A stretch of DNA of 43,284 nt, from the NCBI GenBank assembly GCA_019637115.1, contig JAHBWH010000058.1, positions 1 to 43,284 of the forward strand. Direction: 5' to 3'. Shown here in pieces: positions 19,222-27,477 of the stretch; positions within the stretch are counted from its first letter, which is position 1, and the number at the start of each line of letters is the position of its first letter. The DNA comes from Myxococcales bacterium. Lineage in GTDB: Bacteria; Myxococcota_A; Polyangia; Polyangiales; Houyiibacteriaceae. The translations under genes and the position numbers were made by a program. Under the pieces are notes generated by a model, which was not told where the DNA came from, searched no databases, and saw nothing but the letters and a program-made list of their open reading frames with translations.

Positions 19222-20360
19222 CCAGCTCGGCTCCTCACGAACTCGCCGCTGCCCTCTTCGACGTCGTCGGCGAGCGGGAGGTGGAGGGCGAAACAAGTCT
19301 TCGCGTCGCGCTCCAACGACAAGGTACCACCATGTTGCTCCAAGATGTCGCGCGCTCGTGCGAGTCCGAGGCCGGCGCGACCCGAGAGCGAGAAGCCCGG
19401 ATCGAAGACGCGCGTTCGCGCCTCCTCGGGGATCCCGGGGCCGTCATCGCGCACCCGCACCACCGCGAAGCCGTGAGCTTCGCTCACGCGCACCTCGATG
19501 TCGCCTCGATCGGCGACCGCCGTGATCGCGTTCGAGAGCACCTCGTCCAGCGCGCGGGCGAAGGCGTCGGTCGCGATGCGGGCCCGCGGGTTACCCTCGG
19601 TCGCGAGAGACAAGCGCGCGGTCGGGACGAGGCGGCGGCGGAAGAGGCGAACGACTCCGTCCGTGGCGCGCACGAGATCGATGGTCGGCTTCGGCTCGGC
19701 CGCGATGGGGAGCTCGGCGTCGAGGCGCGCGCTCATCGCCTCGAGTGTGCGCACCTCGACCTCGGCGTCTCCGCGCGTCCGGCGGAGCTCCTCGAGCAGG
19801 ACCTTTCGGCGCTCCTCGGGGGCGTGCTCGAGCGCGACCATGAGGTCCGCCGCGTGCTGGAGAGACGCCCGCAGGCGCCGCAGCGGCCCCGCCAGCTGCA
19901 GGTTGAGGTTCCGCGTCAGCGCGCGCGCAGGTGTCGCGCGCACCGCGCGCTGCTGGAGCTCGCGCATCGTCTGGGTCGCCTGATAGGCCTCGATCGCCGC
20001 GCGGAGGACCTCCTCGAGCTCAGCGTTGCCGATCGGCTTGGTGAGGTAGCGCAGGACCTGGCCGCGGTTGACGGCGTCGATCGCCGCGTGGACGTCGGCG
20101 TAGGCGGTGAGGATGATGCGGACGGTGTCCGGGAAGCGCGCGCGGACCCGCTCGCAGAGCTCGACACCGCTCATGCCCGGCATGCGTTGATCGGTCAGCA
20201 GTACGGCGATGGGCTCGCGCTCCATTCGCGCGAGCGCCTCGTCCGCGGAGGACGCCACCTCGATCCGGAGCGACCCCTCGAGCGCGTACTGCACCGAAAG
20301 CAGGTTCGCGACCTCGTCGTCGACGTAGAGGATCGTGGGCGCGTTCGGATCCAGGGACAC
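19218..20360 (-). CDS. Receiver-kinase protein lacking the phosphoacceptor His
   Basis: At 380 residues it has the same layout as the downstream gene. The receiver is complete: YVDDEVANL, Asp57 in TDQRMPGMSG, LTAYAD and Lys108 in LTKPIGN. The ATPase part is also complete: N-box DEVLSNAITAV, then DDGPGIPEEA and GRAGLGLARA. The H-box region reads TRNLNLQLAGPLRRL, with no His between residues 140 and 168, so it cannot autophosphorylate in the usual way. It may trans-phosphorylate a partner or act as a regulatory pseudokinase. The ATGA coupling to an intact homologue suggests co-expression and perhaps heterodimers. It starts 100 bp after the large hybrid kinase gene. Confidence 0.9.
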   Translation of the reverse strand: MSLDPNAPTILYVDDEVANLLSVQYALEGSLRIEVASSADEALARMEREPIAVLLTDQRMPGMSGVELCERVRARFPDTVRIILTAYADVHAAIDAVNRGQVLRYLTKPIGNAELEEVLRAAIEAYQATQTMRELQQRAVRATPARALTRNLNLQLAGPLRRLRASLQHAADLMVALEHAPEERRKVLLEELRRTRGDAEVEVRTLEAMSARLDAELPIAAEPKPTIDLVRATDGVVRLFRRRLVPTARLSLATEGNPRARIATDAFARALDEVLSNAITAVADRGDIEVRVSEAHGFAVVRVRDDGPGIPEEARTRVFDPGFSLSGRAGLGLARARDILEQHGGTLSLERDAKTCFALHLPLADDVEEGSGEFVRSRAG

Positions 20361-20459
20361 GCGGCCAAGCGTATCAGCATCTACCCCATTTAGAGTAGGC
20401 GTGCCCCGGACACGCTCCGCGTTCGTGGATAGCTCCAGCGTGTCCCAAAGCGCACGTCA

Positions 20460-23270
20460 TCAGGGCGCTCGTTCGGAGCGGAAGGCGCCTCGAGGCAAAG
20501 CGTTCCCCTCCTCGACTGGAGACAGCGGCAGCTCGAGGGTGAACCGCGCTCCCCCAAGGTCGGGCGAACGATCGACCCGGACGTCCCCACCGTGGCGCTT
20601 CGCCACGTCGCGCACGATCGCGAGCCCGATGCCAGCTCCCTTCCCGGCCCCTCGTGTGCTCGTGAAGTAATCGAAGATGTCTTCGCGTCGGGCCTCCGGG
20701 ACGCCCGGGCCAGAGTCTTCGATCCGCACCACGTAGCGGTCGCCCTCGCGCGCGCCCGAGACGCGGATGCTCCCTCGCGCGCCGACCGCGTGCGCCGCGT
20801 TGTCGATTAGATTGAGAAAAGCGTGGTTGAGCTCCGCGGGCCGACCGCGCAGCGTGGGCTCGAGGTCGATCGCCTGGTCGATGATCACGCCCGTCGAGAT
20901 GCGGGCCGACAAGAGTCGGATGGCGGCTCCGAGGCCCGCGCCAGGGCGTACGTCATCCTCGGCCTGCCGATCGACCCGCGAGAGATCGAGCAAGTCGACG
21001 GTCGTCTCCTCGATGCGCTTGGCGGATTCGATGAAGACGTCGAGCATCTCTCGGGTCCGATCGTCGACCTTCTCGTGCAGGCGGCGCCGCATCGCGGGCA
21101 GCCCGCTGACGAGCGACGTGAGCGGGTTGCGGACGTGGTGCGCGACGGAGGCGGCGAGGATCCCGAGCGACGCGAGGCGCTCCTTGTGTGCAAGCTCGCG
21201 CGCGAGCGCGCGCAGCCGGAGCTGCACGTCGAGGCGCGCGAGGAGCTCGCGCCCGTGGAAGGGTTTGAGCACGTAGTCGTCGGCGCCGGCGTCGAAGCCC
21301 TCGAGCACCTCGGTCGGCTCGCTGCGCGCGGTGACCATCACGATGGGGAGGTCGCGCAGCTCCGGATCGGCGCGGAGCGCCCGGCAGAGCTCGAGGCCGG
21401 TCATGCGTGGCATCGCGATGTCCGTGACGACCACGTCGGGCGCCTCGGCGCGCGCGGCGGCGAGGGCCTCGGCGCCGTCCGCCGTCGCCCGGACACGGAA
21501 CCGCGTCGCGAGCACCTCCGAGAGGAAGCGGCGAAGCTCGGGGTTGTCCTCGGCCACGAGCGCGAGCGGCGCGTCCGCCCGCGGCCCGGAGAGGTCCGCT
21601 GGCGGGGCAGGCGCTTCGACGTGAGGTTCGGCGTGCGCGGGAGCGACCGCCGGACCGCTCGCGACACGACGGGGGAGCTGCAGCACGAAGCGCGCGCCGC
21701 CGAGGCTGCTCTCCTCGAGCGTGACGCGTCCTCCGTGGAGCCGGGCGGCCTCACGCACGATGGCGAGCCCGAGCCCCGTACCGCTTCGTCGGCGGGCCTC
21801 CTCGGAGGCCTGGCCGAAACGCTCGAAGATCACCGCCCGATCCGCCTCGGGGATTCCGGGGCCGTCGTCCTCGACCTCGACCGTGATCTCGCCTCCGGCG
21901 TCGTGTGCGCGGAGCACGATGCGTGAGGCCGCGAAGCGCAGGGCGTTGCCGACGAGGTTCGAGAGCGCCGAGTCGAACCACCGCGGATCGACGTCGAGTG
22001 GGACGTCGACGCGCGCGTCGACGTCGAGCGCGACGCCTCGAGACGTCGCGGCGGGGCCGAACGCCTGGGCCAGGCTCGACAGGAAGGCGCGCATGTCCGT
22101 GGAGCGCAGCTCCAGGCGCTCGTTGCCCGAGTCCGCCTTCGCGAGATCGAGGAGTCGGTCGATGAGCACGAGCAGCCGTCGCGACGCGAGGTGCATCGCT
22201 TCGAACGCCGCGTCCGCGCCGCCGGGCGGAGATTCGCCGCGACGGAGCGCCTCGAGCGGCGAGAGGATCAGGGTGAGCGGGGTGCGAAGATCGTGGCTCA
22301 CGTTCGCGAAGAAGTCCGTCTTCGCGCGGTCGAGCGACTGGACCTCGTCGAGCGTCTCCTTGAGCTGCTCGCTGGTCGCGCGGAGCTCGGCGGTCCGCTC
22401 CTCGACCTGCAGATCGACGGCGGTCTTCGCCTCGAGGAGCTCGGCGAACCGCGCCTCGTTGGCGAGCGTCGAGCGGAGCAGGGCGTCTTGCTGCTCCGAC
22501 ACCATCGCCGCGGTCCGTCGGACCTCGCCACGGAGCTCCAACGAGCGGGCGATCCCATGCAGCGCGAGCCCACCGAAGACCACCAGGCCGGCAGTCGTCC
22601 AGCCGGAAGCCTGCAGCTGAAACCCGCCGATCAACCCGCCCGTGCCACCGACCGCGAGGGCGATCCGCGAGAACCACCGGCCCTCTGGCTGCACGTGACG
22701 GATGAGGTAGACGCATGCATCGCTACCATGGTGGATACACTCCGGGTGCTCGATCTCTGCAGGCGGGAGGTCGAACATCGTCGGGATCGCTGCCAGGTTC
22801 TCCATACGGCCGCGACAGATCAGCGGCTCCTGCTCGTGTGGTGCGTCTGGCTTGGGTCGGTAGACCAGCTCGACCGACCCGGGTTGGTGGCGTCGGACCT
22901 CGAAGGTGCCGATCTTGTTGAAGCGAGCGATGGTCGACGGGATCTGCCGGTACACGCCACCGGGCGAGCCGATGGCGCGCACCAACGTTCGCAGCGGGCC
23001 GAGGTAGCGCTCCGAAAAGGAGAGGCGAGACGCGCGCGCGATGAACGCAGGGTCCGCCACCGCGTCGCTCGTCGCGCGTATCAGTCGCTCGAGAACGTCG
23101 AGGGATACCCAGGCGTTGCGGTCAGTGAGGATCGCTTCGTCTACGTCGAGCGCGGTGAGGAGCGCATGGACCCTGGAGTGACCGAGTGAGACCTTGGCCT
23201 CGTCGACGAACGGAGCGAGCAGGGCCGCGTGCACGTGTGCTCCCCCTTTGCTCGACGCGCCGTCGGTCAT
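20460..23270 (-). CDS. Hybrid sensor kinase with kinase-receiver-kinase layout
   Basis: 936 residues from the ATG at 23270. Residues 10-195 form a sensor region: an AraC-N/V4R-like helical part (LDVDEAILTDRNAWVSLDVL) and a Cys-bearing end, HPECIHHGSDACVYLI. Two membrane segments lie near 203-219 and 224-240, then a coiled coil at about 255-315. The first kinase has His326 (NVSHDLRTPL), DDGPGIP and GTGLGLAIV. A receiver follows (AEDNPELR; Asp617 in TDIAMPRMTG; Lys669 in LKPFHG). A second full kinase has His711 (SVAHHVRNPL), LIDNAAHAVG, EDSGPGVP and GIGLAIVRD. Two complete transmitters around one receiver is unusual and implies an internal phosphorelay or two outputs. The start overlaps the methyltransferase stop as ATGA. 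Confidence 0.93.
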   Translation of the reverse strand: MTDGASSKGGAHVHAALLAPFVDEAKVSLGHSRVHALLTALDVDEAILTDRNAWVSLDVLERLIRATSDAVADPAFIARASRLSFSERYLGPLRTLVRAIGSPGGVYRQIPSTIARFNKIGTFEVRRHQPGSVELVYRPKPDAPHEQEPLICRGRMENLAAIPTMFDLPPAEIEHPECIHHGSDACVYLIRHVQPEGRWFSRIALAVGGTGGLIGGFQLQASGWTTAGLVVFGGLALHGIARSLELRGEVRRTAAMVSEQQDALLRSTLANEARFAELLEAKTAVDLQVEERTAELRATSEQLKETLDEVQSLDRAKTDFFANVSHDLRTPLTLILSPLEALRRGESPPGGADAAFEAMHLASRRLLVLIDRLLDLAKADSGNERLELRSTDMRAFLSSLAQAFGPAATSRGVALDVDARVDVPLDVDPRWFDSALSNLVGNALRFAASRIVLRAHDAGGEITVEVEDDGPGIPEADRAVIFERFGQASEEARRRSGTGLGLAIVREAARLHGGRVTLEESSLGGARFVLQLPRRVASGPAVAPAHAEPHVEAPAPPADLSGPRADAPLALVAEDNPELRRFLSEVLATRFRVRATADGAEALAAARAEAPDVVVTDIAMPRMTGLELCRALRADPELRDLPIVMVTARSEPTEVLEGFDAGADDYVLKPFHGRELLARLDVQLRLRALARELAHKERLASLGILAASVAHHVRNPLTSLVSGLPAMRRRLHEKVDDRTREMLDVFIESAKRIEETTVDLLDLSRVDRQAEDDVRPGAGLGAAIRLLSARISTGVIIDQAIDLEPTLRGRPAELNHAFLNLIDNAAHAVGARGSIRVSGAREGDRYVVRIEDSGPGVPEARREDIFDYFTSTRGAGKGAGIGLAIVRDVAKRHGGDVRVDRSPDLGGARFTLELPLSPVEEGNALPRGAFRSERAP

Positions 23271-24034
23271 CGCGTCCCTGAAGCCACGAAGATGCCCACC
23301 GATCCAAACGCGGCATCGTCTGCCGTCCAAACGACGAGCTCGCGCTCGAGATCCTGCAGCTGCTCGGGGGCGTCGCGCCAGAGAGCGCGCGCGTGGGGTG
23401 TGAGCGCGACGTCAGCGAACGCGGCTGGGCCGATCTCGTCGCTCGTGACGACGAGGTGTGTGACCCGCACGTCCGAGAGGTTCGCATCGACGAGCAACGC
23501 GCGCAGTCGCATGCCCACGTGCGGGTCGGCCCCACGCCCCAAGACGCTCGACGTCCACTCGGCCCGCGCACGCTCGCTGCTCCGTACCTGCGGGTGGGTG
23601 AGGAAAGTCCGTAGATCGGTGTCACACAGGATCACGCGGCCCGTCGGAGCGACCACCCGCGCCATCTCGCGCACGACCGCCCCCGGGGCGGTCACGTGCT
23701 GCAGCATGAAGCGGCTGAAGGCCGCGTCGAAGCTGGCGTCGGCAAACGGCAGCGCGTCGCCTCGGCAGACCACGCGCGTCAGTTCGTCCGGCGCGTGGGC
23801 GAGGATCGCCGCGTCCACGTCGGCGCACGTCACCGTCACACCGTGGGACCGGATCCATCGCGCCGGCTCTCCCGAGCCCGCGCCGACGTCCAGGACACGT
23901 TTCGCGTCGAGCAGGCCGTGGGCTGCGTAGGCCGGTCCCTCTCGGTCGAGGCCCTCGCGCACCTGTCTTCGGAGGCGAGCGAGCTCGTCTTCGGGGCGGT
24001 GGAAGCTCGCCAGACGGTAGGTCGAATCGGTCAT
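23267..24034 (-). CDS. Class I SAM-dependent methyltransferase
   Basis: 255 residues with a Rossmann-type methyltransferase core. Motif I is RVLDVGAGSGEPARW (about 46-60), the acidic residue after beta2 is in TCADVDAAIL, and motif IV/post-I segments are VVCRGDALPFADASFDAAFS and LQHVTAPGAVVREMARV. This resembles UbiE/Methyltransf_11 small-molecule enzymes. The substrate cannot be inferred. It sits between the PilZ-like protein and the hybrid kinase, with ATGA overlaps on both sides, so it belongs to the signalling operon. Confidence 0.9.
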   Translation of the reverse strand: MTDSTYRLASFHRPEDELARLRRQVREGLDREGPAYAAHGLLDAKRVLDVGAGSGEPARWIRSHGVTVTCADVDAAILAHAPDELTRVVCRGDALPFADASFDAAFSRFMLQHVTAPGAVVREMARVVAPTGRVILCDTDLRTFLTHPQVRSSERARAEWTSSVLGRGADPHVGMRLRALLVDANLSDVRVTHLVVTSDEIGPAAFADVALTPHARALWRDAPEQLQDLERELVVWTADDAAFGSVGIFVASGTR

Positions 24035-26220
24035 GGGGCCTCTCTCGCGGCTTCGAGGACTTTTGCGCTCATCTCGCCGAACGTCTCGGTGAGAAAGCTG
24101 ACGTACCGGCGTAGGCCGGCGCGGTTGAAGACGTAGATGTTCGCATCGAACGCGTGCTCGAGCCCAGCGCCGCGCAACGTATCCGCTTCGACCTCGAACG
24201 GGAACAGGACCAAACGAGCGGGCTCACCCTCTTCGAGCGGGAGGGTGTGCAACGCCTCTAGGGCGGGGTCGATCGGTGTCCGACGGAGGGGCAAGACCCA
24301 CGTCGCGTCGAGGAGCCCGGGAACGCAGAGCCCGGGGCTCGCGCGCTCGAGCACGAGAGCCCACGACGCTCGCTTCCCCGGCCCGTCGAGGATCCAAACG
24401 TCGCGCCCCCGTCGCAGGTCGAAACGTCGGAACGTGGCGCTCAAGCGGCGCATCGAGAGCGTGTCTGCCTCGAACGACAGAGCTTGGGCGGCGAGTCGGC
24501 CCATGTCCCGTCGCACGGCGTTCTCGATCGTCCGTGCGTCACGGGGCGAACATCGGCGCGTCGAGACGCCGCGCCCTCCGCATGGGCGCAGGAGCCAGGC
24601 GGACACGCTCGTCTTCGAGAGCGCCTCCGGTGTCCCAGTGACGGACTGAAAGTGCGACTGTATTCCGTTCATCTTGGCGTTCCCCACGGTGGTGAAGAAC
24701 ACCATCCTCCGGCAGTCCGGCCGCAAGATGAGGTGATCGAGGGCGGCGATGAAGAGCTCCCCGGGCGAGCACCCTCTTCGAGCACGGCGTGCGGCGAGGT
24801 GCTGCGCGAGCCAGGTCTGCTCCCATGCCTGAAGCGCGCTCACGCTCGCGACCGCCTCCGCCCCTTCGTAGCGCGCGAACGTGAACGCCAAGCCAGGGGC
24901 GTCGTGGTGGGCGCGGCGCCACGCATCCCGTGCCCGATCTCGATTCGCCACGAGGCGCTCCGCCATGTAGGGCATCACGAGGTTGGCGTGGCGGTAGAGG
25001 TCGAGTTGTCGCTCGAAGTGCTCACCGTCGTGTGGCGCGAGATCGGGGTGGCGAAGCCTCGCGAGGACGTGTCCGAACTCGACGCTGGAGAGGACCTCGT
25101 CGCTGAGAAATTTCACGTGTGCCCGGTTCTCGGACTGCTCTCGGATCTCCAGGGGTCCGAGCGGGATCGGGCGAGGTTGGTCGGGGACGGTGAGCGACGC
25201 TTTGGGCAAGCGCAGGCCGGTCCAGAGGATGGCGTCGCCCGGGACGAAGCTCATGCCGCCTTGGCTGAGGTCGAGGACGCTGGCAGAGCGAGCATCTCGC
25301 TCGATCGGGTGATCGTACCGGACGCTCAACGGGAAAGCGCTCGGCGTCCGGGCACGCGACTCGGCGCGGAAGCGCCGACAGCGCAACACCAGCGGGAGAG
25401 AGAAGTGTCCTGGGTCCAGTCGTCGGACGTGACACTCGTAACGCAGCTCGAAGACGTCGAACGCGAGCTTCAGCCGCTCGGGCGCCGCGCTCGTCGGCGA
25501 GACGCGGAGGGAACTGCGACCGACCTCGAGGAGGCGCGCCTGCACGGCACCGTCGACATCGATCGGGCGTTGCAGGAGCGCAGCGAGCTCCAGCGTCCGC
25601 CGAATCCGTTGGGGATCGTCGATGACGTCATAGCGCGGCATGGCCAGCTCGTCGGCGCGGCTGGAGAGCGCACACGCGAGGCGGAAGCGCGACTCGCCGT
25701 CGGACGTCCACCACGGGGAGGTCGTCCGCAGCGTGGCCGCGCATCGGCGCAGCACCCCCGTATCGCCCACGATCTCGGCGATGGGGAACTCGTGTCCGGG
25801 TGGGAACGGGGTCGCGGACTCGAGCACGCAATGCGCCGCGGAGAGCTCGACGATCGGGAATACCTGCAGTCCGAGCGCCTCGACGGGGCAGGCGAGCAAG
25901 AGCCCGGAGGTGTCGTACGGCCGACGCAGCGGCGGGTCGTGCGGGCGCAGGTCGCGGAGCGACACCTCGAGGACGTCGTCGGCGAGCGCGGTGACGACGC
26001 GGGCGAGGACGCTCCACCGACCCGCAGCGTCACTGATGCGCCAGGGGCCCGTGAAGGACGCGAGCGCTCGCGCCGCGATCGGCGTGATGCGGAGCACGAC
26101 GTCGTCGCCACGGCCCACCAAATCGTCGAGGTAGCCGAGGCACCCCGCGCCCCCTCGCTCGACCGAGACCTCGCTCATCTCGAGCGCGGCACGACGCAGC
26201 GTTCGGAGCAGGTCACTCAC
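24031..26220 (-). CDS. PilZ-like protein with possible acyltransferase-type C terminus
   Basis: A 729-residue protein of unclear family. Around residues 281-370 there is a PilZ-like pattern: RAESR (285-289), then FPLSVRYDHP and VLDLSQGGMSF (DLSQGG 317-322). This fits RxxxR followed by D/NxSxxG, the c-di-GMP contacts of PilZ domains. The first 280 residues look beta-rich and may include another PilZ-like barrel. The C-terminal 300 residues (from YRHANLVMPYMAERL through FFTTVGNAKMNGIQSHFQS) have a mixed alpha/beta pattern that may be an N-acyltransferase-type fold; this is weak. No signal peptide or membrane segment is seen. It is the first gene of the signalling operon and overlaps the methyltransferase start. 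Confidence 0.6.
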   Translation of the reverse strand: MSDLLRTLRRAALEMSEVSVERGGAGCLGYLDDLVGRGDDVVLRITPIAARALASFTGPWRISDAAGRWSVLARVVTALADDVLEVSLRDLRPHDPPLRRPYDTSGLLLACPVEALGLQVFPIVELSAAHCVLESATPFPPGHEFPIAEIVGDTGVLRRCAATLRTTSPWWTSDGESRFRLACALSSRADELAMPRYDVIDDPQRIRRTLELAALLQRPIDVDGAVQARLLEVGRSSLRVSPTSAAPERLKLAFDVFELRYECHVRRLDPGHFSLPLVLRCRRFRAESRARTPSAFPLSVRYDHPIERDARSASVLDLSQGGMSFVPGDAILWTGLRLPKASLTVPDQPRPIPLGPLEIREQSENRAHVKFLSDEVLSSVEFGHVLARLRHPDLAPHDGEHFERQLDLYRHANLVMPYMAERLVANRDRARDAWRRAHHDAPGLAFTFARYEGAEAVASVSALQAWEQTWLAQHLAARRARRGCSPGELFIAALDHLILRPDCRRMVFFTTVGNAKMNGIQSHFQSVTGTPEALSKTSVSAWLLRPCGGRGVSTRRCSPRDARTIENAVRRDMGRLAAQALSFEADTLSMRRLSATFRRFDLRRGRDVWILDGPGKRASWALVLERASPGLCVPGLLDATWVLPLRRTPIDPALEALHTLPLEEGEPARLVLFPFEVEADTLRGAGLEHAFDANIYVFNRAGLRRYVSFLTETFGEMSAKVLEAAREAP

Positions 26221-26277
26221 TCGGCCGAGGGTAACACGCGCACTCTCGGGCTCGGAGCACGCGCGTCGTGGCCGACC

Positions 26278-27417
26278 TCACATCATCGACGCAGCTTGCT
26301 GGAGCTGCCGCTGGATCTGCTCCATCAGCTCGGGCGGGAGCTCACCGCCGGCCCCCGGTCCCCCGAGACCGCCGAGACCACCGAGGCCGCCGAGGTCCGG
26401 CTCCTCGACCATCGTGGGCGCCGCGCCAGGCTCTGCGTCCTGGAAGGCCTCCGCCGCCGGCCGCATCCGATCGGCCAGGTATTGGGACACGACGTAGAGC
26501 GTCTCGTCGCCCTCGCGGCGGACGTAGTGCTCGCGGCCCTCCTCGCGGTCGCCGCCGATGCGGATGACGTGCGTTCGCTCCTGCGCGTCCTCGCCCTCGC
26601 CGCGGACGACCAGCGTGACGCTGCCGGTGGGCGCCTCGAAGCCCGCGGCCTCGGCGCTCACGCCCGCGTCCGCGAAGTCGACGGCGCGCATGCGCGCGAT
26701 GCTCGCCACGAGGCTCTGCACCTTCGCGCTGCCGAAGCGCTCGATCGGCGCCTGGCCTTCGATCGGCGCCCACGCGCCCTCGTCGTTGCGGACGAACTCG
26801 AACGTGCCGTTCGCGTTCTCGAAGCGCACGGAGACGACCGTCTCGGGGGCCTCGTCGAGGACGCGCTTGTTGCGCCAGTCCTTGATGGCCCGGTTGAAGG
26901 CATATTTGATGCTGCCGCGGAGGTTGATGACGGTGTCGTCGCCCGGCAGGCGGGCCATCGTCGAGCGGCCCCGGTACGCGCCGATGAGGAGCGTGAGCAC
27001 GGTCGAGTCGCCAGCCTTCACCTCCACGCGGATCGCCTTGTCGTCGCTGACCTCGAGGCGCGCGTGGTTGTCGGGGTTCGTGGCCGCGACCCCGACGACC
27101 TCGAGCTCGCCGAGGCGGTCGAGCGCGGTGTCGATCGCGGTGCGGTCCGCCTCGGCCTCGACCGGCGCCACCACGCGCCACTCGTCGCCCTGCTTGCGCA
27201 GGTGGACGGTCTCGGGCTCGCCGCCCTCCTCGGAGGGCGGGCGCGTGATGACGAGCTCGGTGAGCGCGTCGCGATCGATCTCGGGCAGCGTCGGGATCTC
27301 CGCGCGCTCGTCCTGGGTCGTCTCCTCGCCCTTCCGCTGGAAGACGAGGTAGAGGGCCGAGGCGGTGAGGCCCACGAACGCGAGGGCCGCGATGGTCAGC
27401 TTCGTCTGGCTGCTCAT
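26278..27417 (-). CDS. DUF4340 protein of Gld-type ABC cluster
   Basis: 379 residues. An N-terminal membrane anchor (LTIAALAFVGLTASALYLVF) is followed by a periplasmic region with DUF4340-type repeats: ALTELVITRPP, EWRVVAPVEAEADRTAID, LDRLGELEVVG and LLIGAYRGRSTMARLPGDD. The C terminus is Gly/Leu-rich and ends in a Gln-rich helix. DUF4340 genes commonly follow GldG-like genes. It sits 60 bp after that gene here and is the last of the four-gene cluster. The role is presumably accessory to the transporter. Confidence 0.85.
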   Translation of the reverse strand: MSSQTKLTIAALAFVGLTASALYLVFQRKGEETTQDERAEIPTLPEIDRDALTELVITRPPSEEGGEPETVHLRKQGDEWRVVAPVEAEADRTAIDTALDRLGELEVVGVAATNPDNHARLEVSDDKAIRVEVKAGDSTVLTLLIGAYRGRSTMARLPGDDTVINLRGSIKYAFNRAIKDWRNKRVLDEAPETVVSVRFENANGTFEFVRNDEGAWAPIEGQAPIERFGSAKVQSLVASIARMRAVDFADAGVSAEAAGFEAPTGSVTLVVRGEGEDAQERTHVIRIGGDREEGREHYVRREGDETLYVVSQYLADRMRPAAEAFQDAEPGAAPTMVEEPDLGGLGGLGGLGGPGAGGELPPELMEQIQRQLQQAASMM

Positions 27418-27477
27418 GAGAGGTTCCTTCGGGGCACGTCGGGGCGCTCGGGTCGGCGACGCCGCCGACCCCGCGCT

